The translations under genes were made by a program, and so were the position numbers. Below the pieces are notes generated by a model. It was not told the DNA's origin. It ran no database searches and was given only the letters and a program-made list of their open reading frames with translations. A stretch of DNA of 13,044 nucleotides from Cephalothrix simula (lineage: Eukaryota; Nemertea; Palaeonemertea; Archinemertea; Cephalotrichidae): NCBI GenBank assembly GCA_035591015.1, contig JAXIUW010151114.1, forward strand, positions 1 through 13,044, given 5' to 3'. Shown in pieces: positions 1-6,737 of the stretch. Numbering within the stretch: position 1 is the first letter of the stretch; each line of letters opens with the position of its first letter.

Positions 1-16
1 CCCTATTATACATATT

Positions 17-670
17 TCAACAATGTTTTGATGATGTGGGAATGTACAATACACTGTTCTCGTTTGGGAAAATCTTTGTTCTAAATCGTAATCGTTTATC
101 AATTGCTAGACTGAAATCGCAAACCAAATAAGCATATGTACTGTTTGCAATACAATCCCTGTAAATGTCTATGATAAATTTGGAGTTAGAGGGGGATACT
201 TGACGGGCAAATGTTGAAATAGCAAGTTGATCACGATAATTAGAAAACATGATTATAATATTTGAATTAATGGATAGTGTTCTCATCCCCTTTGCATAAA
301 GGTTCTGAGTTAGAAACATTGGAGAGATGTTCTTGTGTCTACCTTGTGTATAAATTTCATCTAACAAAGTAGTATTATTTGCGATTTCTTGAATTTTATC
401 ATCGAAAATCAAAATGGCATCTTTCAAATTATCGTAATCATCTTTCGTAAAACTGGAAACAAAATTAATGTTGTAATCTTTAGAAAGCTGGGAAAATTCA
501 TCGCTATAATTATTGTATACATAAACTATATTTTTAGGCCATGGTTCAAGCATCCGATGTTCAATAAAACGTTTCAAAAATGTTGATTTACCCGATGAAG
601 AAGGGCCGTACAAAAGGAACCGTGACGGTGCAACAAATTTGATAACCATTTTGATTGATTTGCATTTCAC
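17..670 (-). CDS. ATP: Polinton/adintovirus-type genome-packaging ATPase
   Basis: This 217-residue protein is the A32/FtsK-HerA-type ATPase that is thought to drive DNA into the preformed capsid. A Walker A loop GPSSSGKST lies at residues 22-30 just after the N-terminus. A Walker B-like strand AILIFDD lies at 85-91, and a polar strand FLTQNL at 119-124 sits where the sensor motif is expected. The length is typical for Polinton packaging ATPases. Its ATG overlaps the stop of the upstream protease by 4 nt, and it is the last gene of the minus-strand virion cluster. Methionine 8 is an alternative start that keeps all motifs. The stop is 17 nt from the window edge, so any 3' end signal lies outside. 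The family call is firm; the packaging role is inferred from the family and the neighbours. Confidence 0.93.
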   Translation of the reverse strand: MKCKSIKMVIKFVAPSRFLLYGPSSSGKSTFLKRFIEHRMLEPWPKNIVYVYNNYSDEFSQLSKDYNINFVSSFTKDDYDNLKDAILIFDDKIQEIANNTTLLDEIYTQGRHKNISPMFLTQNLYAKGMRTLSINSNIIIMFSNYRDQLAISTFARQVSPSNSKFIIDIYRDCIANSTYAYLVCDFSLAIDKRLRFRTKIFPNENSVLYIPTSSKHC

Positions 671-1140
671 AACCCATCACCTCCACATGCTTTTATGTGG
701 TTAGACACTAGGTTCAAAACAAAAGAATCATTGTATTTCGAATTTTCGATGGAAAACTGTGAAATGATCTTAGATGTATCTATATTGTTTGCAACATAAA
801 ATAGGAAATATAATTGATAAATACCGCAAACATTTGATAATTTGTGTTGTAGCGGGTACTCTAGCGTATGAAAACCTATACTCTTTTCATATAGATAATC
901 ATCTAATCCATAGCTTGCGGGGTCCAATGCAAAGCTATCTAAAAATATAGCATTCCTTTGAGTATCGAAATAAATACCAACCCAATGTGTACCGGGTAAC
1001 CAAGATTCATCTGAATTAATAACCAAGAACGAAGGATATGTCAAATCATAAGGAACTTTATCCAATGCATAAACCCCTTTAAATATCGGAACAGCTCGTG
1101 AATCAACTTTACCAATTTCCAAAATTTCAAAAGTATCCAT
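667..1140 (-). CDS. PRO: adenain-like cysteine maturation protease
   Basis: This 157-residue protein resembles the adenovirus-type (C5) protease that cleaves virion precursors during maturation. The catalytic series is readable in order: His52 in GTHWVG, Asp68 in FLDSF, Gln98 as a plausible oxyanion residue, and Cys105 in NVCGIYQ. The spacing and length are close to those of Polinton PRO proteins, which are shorter than adenovirus adenain. It lies 2 nt after the major capsid gene stop and overlaps the ATPase start by 4 nt. Likely substrates are structural proteins of the same cluster; two consensus-like cleavage sites are visible in the basic protein at 2474-2881. The family call is based on the motifs; substrate assignment is inference. 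Confidence 0.93.
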   Translation of the reverse strand: MDTFEILEIGKVDSRAVPIFKGVYALDKVPYDLTYPSFLVINSDESWLPGTHWVGIYFDTQRNAIFLDSFALDPASYGLDDYLYEKSIGFHTLEYPLQHKLSNVCGIYQLYFLFYVANNIDTSKIISQFSIENSKYNDSFVLNLVSNHIKACGGDGL

Positions 1141-1142
1141 GT

Positions 1143-2465
1143 TTAAAAATCGGTAATGATTTCACGTGTTTTACTAATTTGTACAATATCATCAGTTTCA
1201 TAAAATATTAATACAGTCACTGCATTAGCAAGAGGATTTTCAAAGTCTAATTCCACCTTGAAGTTCCCTTCTTTTATTAAAGATAAATGATCTTCACTGC
1301 TTGAAACATCTGGGGATGTGTCGATGGTGATTGTAAAATACCCGCTTCGAAAATCGTCATAGGTAATGGCTAACCCAACATCCTTGTATCTCCTGTTGAC
1401 TCCCTTGAACATGCTAGTATAAGACCGCATGTAGTTTCCATTCGCAAAATCAAAGTTCAGAGGTGTAGGTGAAACGTTTTGATTATCAATGCTTACTGTA
1501 AATCTTTTCAAATTGTAATGTTCGAAATTAAACGGGTTCAGACTTCTGGCTCCGACATAATTCCCATCTCCAAGCATAGCAAATGTAACTCTTCTCGGGA
1601 TAGATTCAATGAACAAATTGTCAAGAACATGATTTCTTTTTCCTGGTAAAAGTGTTTGAGTCTTGGTCATTGCTCTGGTGATAGGGAGAATACAGTTTTT
1701 ACTCTCTAAGACCTTGTAATGTGCAAGGGCAACTGGTGGGGCAATTTTGATTCTTGGTACATGTAGAGTCATGTCCATTATGTTCAGTTTAAAAGTTGAC
1801 CCATCGTCACACATGAGTGTGAAGGCATCACTATTCCTGTATAATTTGAGAGCAATTTCAACAGAATTCAAAATCAACCTTCCTGATGTACCAATATCAA
1901 GATGAAGTCTATCCATCATTTCAAACGTTTTGCTTTCCGAAGTGATTTCAAAACGCTTGCGAAGCCCCTTGTTGTAGGTACCGGCAACCATCGTTTGCGG
2001 TGTGATGTTATTCATTTGCCCACTTGTATCATAATGAAACATGGAGCTTGATAATTGAGTGTTCATGCTATTCACATCATGATTGAGGAGTGTTTGAAAA
2101 TATGCTTTATAAGAATAGTTTGTTGAACTGTCACTAACCATCTTCTTATTCAACCTAACATCAATTTGATTAAAGAGGGTGTGCAGTAGATTATTACTTG
2201 GAGCAACTGGGGTGTCAGGATCCAAATCACTTCCATCAGCTTTGGTGATTTTTGCTTTCACATACAGCTCAATTTCAGCAGCATTGACATACGTACTGCT
2301 GTCACCTGGTATCAAAAACTCATACGGTCCATTGTCATTCAGTGCTGCAGTTGTTCTATGCTCAACAATCGATGTTCCTTCGATAGCTGTCTGTGTAACT
2401 GTGAGAGCAAACAAATCCAATTCAGATTTGCTTGCAATTATACTTTCTGCATGGATAAGAGACAT
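1143..2465 (-). CDS. MCP: major capsid protein, hexon-like (double jelly-roll type)
   Basis: This 440-residue protein has the size and sequence character of the Polinton/adintovirus major capsid protein. It is beta-rich, with an N-terminal stretch containing PYEFLIPGDSSTYVNAAEIEL and then the segment LLHTLFNQIDVRLNKK, which is typical of these capsids. The family forms trimeric double jelly-roll capsomers. The reading frame is intact. It sits between the penton/pVI-like genes and the protease, the usual virion block arrangement. The ATG at 2465 is the first in frame and follows the upstream stop by about 8 nt. The fold itself cannot be seen from sequence, so the double jelly-roll is inferred from family resemblance and context. 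Confidence 0.88.
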   Translation of the reverse strand: MSLIHAESIIASKSELDLFALTVTQTAIEGTSIVEHRTTAALNDNGPYEFLIPGDSSTYVNAAEIELYVKAKITKADGSDLDPDTPVAPSNNLLHTLFNQIDVRLNKKMVSDSSTNYSYKAYFQTLLNHDVNSMNTQLSSSMFHYDTSGQMNNITPQTMVAGTYNKGLRKRFEITSESKTFEMMDRLHLDIGTSGRLILNSVEIALKLYRNSDAFTLMCDDGSTFKLNIMDMTLHVPRIKIAPPVALAHYKVLESKNCILPITRAMTKTQTLLPGKRNHVLDNLFIESIPRRVTFAMLGDGNYVGARSLNPFNFEHYNLKRFTVSIDNQNVSPTPLNFDFANGNYMRSYTSMFKGVNRRYKDVGLAITYDDFRSGYFTITIDTSPDVSSSEDHLSLIKEGNFKVELDFENPLANAVTVLIFYETDDIVQISKTREIITDF

Positions 2466-2473
2466 TTTTGATG

Positions 2474-2881
2474 TTAGTAGGCGTAAATGTTTTTGGTCTG
2501 TTTCTTCCTTGGTTTTTGGGGTTTCCTAACCACAGCATATGAAACTTTCTTTGGTTGTGATGTTCCTTTTATGATCTCCCTGGCCATCTTCGGAGTAGAT
2601 TCTATTACATCACCCAGAGCTTCGATACCCCGTTTCTTTAAAGACGACTTAATGCTTCTTCCTTTAGATAAATCACGTAACACTTTTGACCCCACTTTCG
2701 CTACTCCTGGGAGTACTTGCTTGACAATGGGTGTTGCAACTTTAACTATACTTCTAAAAATATCACCTAAACCATTTCCAGACTGTATGGTACTCCCTCT
2801 GAAAATTGGGATTTCTCCACCAGCCTGTTTCAGATAATAATTCAAACAAGAGTGGTTATCTGGGATGTACTTAACCCGCAT
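2474..2881 (-). CDS. basic amphipathic virion protein, pVI/pX-like
   Basis: This 135-residue basic protein sits between penton and major capsid genes, where Polinton/adintovirus genomes often carry a pVI- or pX-like protein. Residues 38-72 alternate hydrophobic and basic residues (starting LGDIFRSIVKVATPIVKQV), which suggests an amphipathic membrane-active helix like that of adenovirus pVI. The C-terminus is Lys/Arg-rich (KPQKPRKKQTK), which would suit DNA binding. Two short N-terminal motifs match the adenain consensus: QAGG before E at 19-23 and QSGN before G at 33-37. Cleavage there would expose the amphipathic segment. Its start overlaps the penton stop by 11 nt. The role is inferred from composition, cleavage motifs and position, not from close sequence recognition. 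Confidence 0.7.
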   Translation of the reverse strand: MRVKYIPDNHSCLNYYLKQAGGEIPIFRGSTIQSGNGLGDIFRSIVKVATPIVKQVLPGVAKVGSKVLRDLSKGRSIKSSLKKRGIEALGDVIESTPKMAREIIKGTSQPKKVSYAVVRKPQKPRKKQTKNIYAY

Positions 2882-3641
2882 GTTTTCTTCTCACATTCAG
2901 TATACAATTTGTATGTCCAAGTTGAAAATTGGGAATCCCTCCATCTGGTGTCCTTATAATAATTTCAAGTCTTTGAAAATTATTTTTTCTGATGGTATGA
3001 TAGTATGGGCGATGAAATTCAATAGATACCGGTCCCTCCTCCCTCGGAAGAGCAACGATACGTAAGAGTGGTACTTCCGTATGCCCAACTAGAGATGGTG
3101 AAATGAGATCGCAATAGGTATAGAGTGAATGTATTCCTTTTCTTATATCAGGGGTAACGTCACTAATTGATGTTTTTGTTAGAAATTTATTCTTGAATCC
3201 AAACAGATAAGATAGTTCATCGGAAAGTTCTATTCCCACGTTTCCTTTCAGTTCCAGACCAAATTTACCTATCCAAGGATTGAAAGATAAATTTGCACAG
3301 TCATTTGGTAAATCTACATCTCCACGGTTTAAATTAGCCCACAGTTTTAGGATAATATCGTTGAAAACTTGACACAAGGCATCATTATCATATTTCCCTG
3401 GTTCCATTTTCAGATCGTAGACTCGATTATGATGATGAAATTTGATCCAGTTATCCTTGGTAACATTTTGAAAGCTGTTATAAAACTGTATTTCAACAAG
3501 TGCTAGTTCATAGGTACTGCCCGGTGTTAGTCTAATTTCCCGAGGAAGTTGTATTCTGAAATGATGCCGGGAATTTCCCGGGAACAATTCCGGGTTTGCA
3601 TTGGATTGTATTGTCAAATTGAAATTATCAGAATCATCCAT
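2871..3641 (-). CDS. minor capsid protein, penton-like (single jelly-roll type)
   Basis: This 256-residue protein fits the Polinton/adintovirus penton, the single jelly-roll protein at capsid vertices. The N-terminal half has the usual pattern: a short polar lead, FRIQLPREIRLTPGSTYELAL, then YNSFQNV, and the PGKYDNDALCQVFNDI stretch. A VSIEFHRPYYHTI segment and an IIIRTPDGG strand lie near the C-terminus. It overlaps the upstream membrane-protein gene by 8 nt and the downstream basic-protein gene by 11 nt. The frame is intact. The first ATG of the frame was used. The penton call is by resemblance and position; the fold is family knowledge. Confidence 0.85.
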   Translation of the reverse strand: MDDSDNFNLTIQSNANPELFPGNSRHHFRIQLPREIRLTPGSTYELALVEIQFYNSFQNVTKDNWIKFHHHNRVYDLKMEPGKYDNDALCQVFNDIILKLWANLNRGDVDLPNDCANLSFNPWIGKFGLELKGNVGIELSDELSYLFGFKNKFLTKTSISDVTPDIRKGIHSLYTYCDLISPSLVGHTEVPLLRIVALPREEGPVSIEFHRPYYHTIRKNNFQRLEIIIRTPDGGIPNFQLGHTNCILNVRRKHAG

Positions 3642-3918
3642 CGTTGGTAGTGGTAAAAGATTTAACTGATCCGAACACTTTTATGGGTATGAGAAGTGTT
3701 ATGCTTGAACTTAGGGCAGAAACCCAAATATCACGAGGTTCAATTTGAAGGGTTAAGTTTATTAAACAAATTAGAATAACAAAACAAGCTGCAGCGATTC
3801 GACAACAAAAGACAAACTGTACTTTATCAACTTGAGTTCCACAACAAGTCCATTTATTCGTCTCCATATTGTATTGTCGAGATTCTAAATCCTTTTTAGT
3901 TCCGAGACAGGAATCCAT
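3634..3918 (-). CDS. small two-span membrane protein of the virion cluster
   Basis: This is a 94-residue protein of unknown function. A polar N-terminus with Cys25-Cys26 leads into a hydrophobic span at about residues 34-57, which contains CCRIAAACFVILICLINL. A short charged turn (EPRD) and a second span at about 65-82 (WVSALSSSITLLIPIKVF) follow. Small membrane proteins of this type occur between integrase and capsid genes in many Polinton-like elements, and I recognise the general pattern but know no assigned role. It overlaps the integrase stop by 34 nt and the penton start by 8 nt, so it clearly belongs to the element. A virion membrane or host-membrane role is only a guess. Confidence 0.72.
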   Translation of the reverse strand: MDSCLGTKKDLESRQYNMETNKWTCCGTQVDKVQFVFCCRIAAACFVILICLINLTLQIEPRDIWVSALSSSITLLIPIKVFGSVKSFTTTNDG

Positions 3919-4949
3919 TGATTAAATTTCGAGGGGTAACCCATCCAGCTAACGAGTAGTTGTTTTCTCCTTCCCTTTCCACGTTCATCTAATATCTTAT
4001 CAATTTTAAATACACCCTCGTGGTTTTCTACTTGTTGAATTTCTTGTTTATAAAAAAGACCCCTCAATTTTTCTCCTGATAAATCTTTCAGATAATACTT
4101 TCGTGGGACCCCCTGTGTTATCTTATAAACAACAAATATTTCTTCCGAGAAACCGCGAAGGTAACTTTTATGAAATTGTAAACGATCGAGAGAAATTCGC
4201 ACTTTATCACCTATATTTATGAGATTTTTCGTACGATTTTTTTGTGGGAATCCGTATAGATTTCGCCACACCTGGTTAACATTATCATCACAAACTTCTG
4301 ATGGTTTCATTTTGATTATCCTGTGTTTTGTGTTTTGAAATTGTTTCTCCAGCTGGGGCAAAATATCAATCCACCGATGTGTATTTGCGCCATCGAAATA
4401 CTTGTACAAACATCGTTTAACATCAAGTATTTTTCGTTCAGCCATCATTGCTTTGAAGTTTGATTCGGTGTGATAATTAATTATACTGTTGTCTTTGAAA
4501 TATTTTTGCATTGTTGCACAGGTGTATTCCCCACCACGGTCTGTGTGAAATTTCTCACATTTTCCTGATCTTTGAAATATCAATTTTAATGCCACAAGTA
4601 TACTTGAACACGATTTAGTTTTCAATCCCTCTAGGTAACACATCTTGGAAAAAACATCCAAGACAATTAAGATGTAACTGTAACCATCGTTTTCCCCAGC
4701 AAAATCGACCATAAACGCTAAGTCACTTTGATAAATTTCCCTGGGTCCTGATGCATAAACTTTAGATCTTTGAAATTTTTGAATGACTCTTGCATGTAAA
4801 GTGTGTGCATCTTGAGAATTGAGAAATTTTTTCACATCCTTTAATTTAACTTCTAATCCTGCCTCCGAGGCAGCACGAAGTAAGTTTTCTGCACTCGTGT
4901 AACTCCCCTGACTCCCAACTTTTTTGTAAATCTCTTTTAAGGCATCCAT
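3885..4949 (-). CDS. INT: retrovirus-type DDE integrase with C-terminal chromodomain
   Basis: This 354-residue integrase inserts the element's DNA into the host chromosome. The rve core gives the three acidic residues Asp76 (SDLAF), Asp137 (HTDRGGEY) and Glu171 (AERKI), with about 33 residues between the last two. An SH3-like strand pair (INIGDKVRIS, 245-254) follows. The last 43 residues form a chromodomain: Phe314, Trp335 (SWMGYP) and Trp345 (NQWIP) are candidates for the aromatic cage that reads methylated histone H3. The gene begins 2 nt after the TBP-like gene stop, and its 3' end overlaps the small membrane-protein gene. The reading frame is intact. I did not see a clear N-terminal HHCC zinc motif. 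Domain calls are from visible motifs; histone targeting is inferred. Confidence 0.95.
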   Translation of the reverse strand: MDALKEIYKKVGSQGSYTSAENLLRAASEAGLEVKLKDVKKFLNSQDAHTLHARVIQKFQRSKVYASGPREIYQSDLAFMVDFAGENDGYSYILIVLDVFSKMCYLEGLKTKSCSSILVALKLIFQRSGKCEKFHTDRGGEYTCATMQKYFKDNSIINYHTESNFKAMMAERKILDVKRCLYKYFDGANTHRWIDILPQLEKQFQNTKHRIIKMKPSEVCDDNVNQVWRNLYGFPQKNRTKNLINIGDKVRISLDRLQFHKSYLRGFSEEIFVVYKITQGVPRKYYLKDLSGEKLRGLFYKQEIQQVENHEGVFKIDKILDERGKGRRKQLLVSWMGYPSKFNQWIPVSELKRI

Positions 4950-4951
4950 TT

Positions 4952-5473
4952 TTAGACAAATTGAATGATATCATACAGCACCTGAAAGTTTCTTTTAAGG
5001 GATTTGATATCTTTAACCCCCGTGGTAATTATTTTACCAGTGTGTAGAACAGTAAATGTCATTCTATTTACTCGATAAACCAACCCATTGAATATTTCAG
5101 TTTCATAATTTGAAGATGGGAGAACACCATACAACTCGGATAAACGGATTTTTTGTTTTATATCAAAACAAACTGTCATAGTTTGTATCTTGAACTCTTT
5201 AATTTTCACAGGGTACCCCAACTTTTGTATGACCCGAGCAAACTGTCGAGCAGACTTTTTTGCTGCAAACTGGCTCTTATTACCGCTTACAACAAGATTA
5301 CCAGAATTGAAAACCAAACAGCAGCCATTTATTTTTTTGTTCCTCAAGATTAGACCGCTGAATTTTCGAGGAGAATATTCAAAGTTGATGAGGTTTTCAC
5401 ATAAATGATTCATGTCTAAACAACATCCTAATTTTACTGTGGCAACAACGTTTACAACTCTTAGGCTATCCAT
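4952..5473 (-). CDS. TBP: TATA-binding protein (TBP) core homologue
   Basis: This 173-residue protein is nearly all TBP saddle domain, with no Gln-rich N-terminal tail. Repeat 1 (about 6-93) holds NVVATVKLGC, the YSPRKFSGLILR stretch, LVFNSGNLVVSG and the basic helix AKKSARQFARVIQKLGYP. Repeat 2 (about 94-172) begins FKIQTM, continues with IRLSEL and YETEIFNGLVYR, and ends TGKIITTG. Phe38, Phe55 and Phe128 match three of the four TATA-intercalating phenylalanines. The fourth position looks like Leu143, and the repeat-2 counterpart of the DNA-contacting Asn near residue 8 appears to be Thr98. The gene is intronless, 2 nt upstream of the integrase gene, with a Kozak-like start and a TATA box 35 nt upstream. 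Homology is clear by eye. A role in directing RNA polymerase II to element promoters is inference. Confidence 0.9.
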   Translation of the reverse strand: MDSLRVVNVVATVKLGCCLDMNHLCENLINFEYSPRKFSGLILRNKKINGCCLVFNSGNLVVSGNKSQFAAKKSARQFARVIQKLGYPVKIKEFKIQTMTVCFDIKQKIRLSELYGVLPSSNYETEIFNGLVYRVNRMTFTVLHTGKIITTGVKDIKSLKRNFQVLYDIIQFV

Positions 5474-5507
5474 CCTTGTGTGTAGGAGGAAAGGGGAACG
5501 ATGTCAG

Positions 5508-5514
5508 TTATATA
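5508..5514 (-). promoter_or_regulatory. TATA box of the TBP-like gene
   Basis: On the minus strand the sequence reads GGGTATATAAC. TATATAA starts 35-41 nt before the ATG at 5473, so transcription starting about 30 nt downstream would give a very short leader. No other minus-strand gene start in the cluster shows as clear a TATA box at this distance. Confidence 0.65.
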
Positions 5515-5525
5515 CCCTTAAAAAC

Positions 5526-5531
5526 CACGTG
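5526..5531. promoter_or_regulatory. CACGTG E-box upstream of the TATA box
   Basis: A perfect CACGTG palindrome lies 12 nt upstream of the TATA box of the TBP-like gene. It could be a bHLH-factor site. A six-base motif can arise by chance, so only its position near the TATA box supports it. Confidence 0.3.
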
Positions 5532-5571
5532 ACAATATCAATGACAAATCAAATGAGGGTAAAAATATTAT

Positions 5572-5577
5572 TTTATT
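5572..5577 (-). terminator. candidate polyadenylation signal of the PC4-like gene
   Basis: AATAAA on the minus strand lies about 200 nt after the stop of the PC4-like gene and about 60 nt before the TATA box of the next gene. This is a sensible position for mRNA 3' end formation, but the surrounding DNA is very AT-rich, so chance occurrence is possible. Confidence 0.35.
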
Positions 5578-5777
5578 AATTTATAATATAATAAACAAAA
5601 TATATGACATGCATCCAATGCACATAAAGAAATCACAATAATTTTTAAATATCATTCAGTTACAACTTGATACGGTTCAATTTTAGAGACACATTATAAA
5701 GTTCAATATCACATTTCAAATGTTCAATGTTTTTTAGATAATTCCTTAATCTTAATTGATAGTCCTTGATTAGATGA

Positions 5778-6728
5778 TTATTGATCACATGACGGGAACA
5801 AATCCTGCTTGACGATTTTGTAGAGATGATCTTTGACATATGTTTTAAACCCATTGAAGTTTTCAAAGTGGGATTTGAACACAGCTTCACACGGGAAATC
5901 GAGGGCTGCGGCTATATCACTCTCCAGTTTCTTGACGGAAATAGAATCGTAGTTTAGATGGAAAAAATCATCAAAGGCTATTTCATCGATTTGCGCATTC
6001 TGAGATTCCTGTTCGATATTTAATGCTTTCACAAGGATGTTTTTCATGCTATCCAAAACAAATTTCCCAAACTTGTGTTCCAAGAACCAGGTTACCATTT
6101 TGAAATACTTGGGGCAGAGACGATGATAATCTTGTTCATCCGTAATCTTTTCAAAACATCGTAGACATTTTCCATTTTTGACGATTGACAATTCAGGACA
6201 TCTAATCAAATCTGTGATGACCAACTCTCTTTCACCCAATTTTCTTCGTTTGACAACTTGATCATCAGTGGAAGGGTGGGATCTTTTGTAAGACATTTTC
6301 TTCTCCAATCTTTCATTGATGTCATGTCTTGATTCACGAAGTTCATCCCATTCACCCCGAGTAAAGGTGATACCGACTTTAGTCGGTCGCATCTTGTCTT
6401 CTTTCTCAGCATCTTTGTACCAGTAACGAATGTTGTAGTAAGTCTTATCTTTCAAATCAGATGTGGTTGCAGCCAGGACGTAGGTTTCGTTTCCCCCAAT
6501 TTCATTGAAACAGTCGTGAGGTGAAAACTCTAAGATGGGTTGAAGATTCTGCCATTCGTGAACGCTCATTCCAATCCATTTTTCTTCTTTCTGTATAACG
6601 ATAGGATGGTTGGTATTTCTTGAGATTCTTACTCTGAATGAAGTCATGGTTAGCGTTGCAGCTCTGTTTGATGAATACTTGTTGGAGAACCAAGTGGAAG
6701 TGATGTTAAACAGAACACTCTTCGCCAT
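5778..6728 (-). CDS. PC4 (SUB1)-like single-stranded-DNA-binding / coactivator protein with zinc-finger C-terminal region
   Basis: The start is placed at 6728 (AAAATGGCG, Kozak-like), the fourth codon of the longer frame; this gives 316 residues. Numbered from 6737, residues 89-147 align well by eye with the PC4 C-terminal domain. A strand pair ends NIRYWYKD, a charged turn leads to KVGITFTRGEWDELRE, and HDINERL closes the helix. Residues 32-70 look like a partial second copy (FRVRISRN then WIGMSVHEWQNLQ). A basic stretch VVKRRKL follows at 161-167, and then a C-x2-C-x10-H-x2-C pattern at 191-208 that may bind zinc. The last 110 residues are unrecognised. PC4 is an RNA polymerase II cofactor that binds single-stranded and melted promoter DNA. 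Here it could assist transcription or coat replicating strands; either is inference. Confidence 0.75.
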   Translation of the reverse strand: MAKSVLFNITSTWFSNKYSSNRAATLTMTSFRVRISRNTNHPIVIQKEEKWIGMSVHEWQNLQPILEFSPHDCFNEIGGNETYVLAATTSDLKDKTYYNIRYWYKDAEKEDKMRPTKVGITFTRGEWDELRESRHDINERLEKKMSYKRSHPSTDDQVVKRRKLGERELVITDLIRCPELSIVKNGKCLRCFEKITDEQDYHRLCPKYFKMVTWFLEHKFGKFVLDSMKNILVKALNIEQESQNAQIDEIAFDDFFHLNYDSISVKKLESDIAAALDFPCEAVFKSHFENFNGFKTYVKDHLYKIVKQDLFPSCDQ

Positions 6729-6737
6729 TTTATACAA

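Larger units (their letters stand above)
5474..5777. other. intergenic region between PC4-like and TBP-like genes
   Basis: This 304-bp AT-rich gap holds the TATA box and E-box of the TBP-like gene and the candidate poly(A) signal of the PC4-like gene. A minus-strand frame from 5890 to 5660 has a coiled-coil-like tail here but no start or splice signal that would attach it to a gene. I see nothing else in this stretch. Confidence 0.6.

Noticed and set aside
1560-1585. MLGDG in the major capsid protein as an adenain cleavage site.
   Set aside because: It fits the loose consensus, but it is inside the capsid fold and hexon-type proteins are not normally cleaved there.
3566-3593. Repeated CCGGGAA words with partial palindrome near the penton start.
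   Set aside because: They lie inside coding sequence with a normal protein reading, and the copies are too short to support a regulatory claim.
5660-5890. Minus-strand 76-codon frame with a coiled-coil-like C-terminal half.
   Set aside because: It overlaps the end of the PC4-like gene in another frame, has no Kozak-like start, and I found no splice donor and acceptor that would join its tail to that gene.
6728-6734. TATAAAA on the minus strand at the PC4-like gene start.
   Set aside because: It touches the chosen ATG, so transcription would begin inside the gene; it is simply the codons Tyr-Lys before the start.
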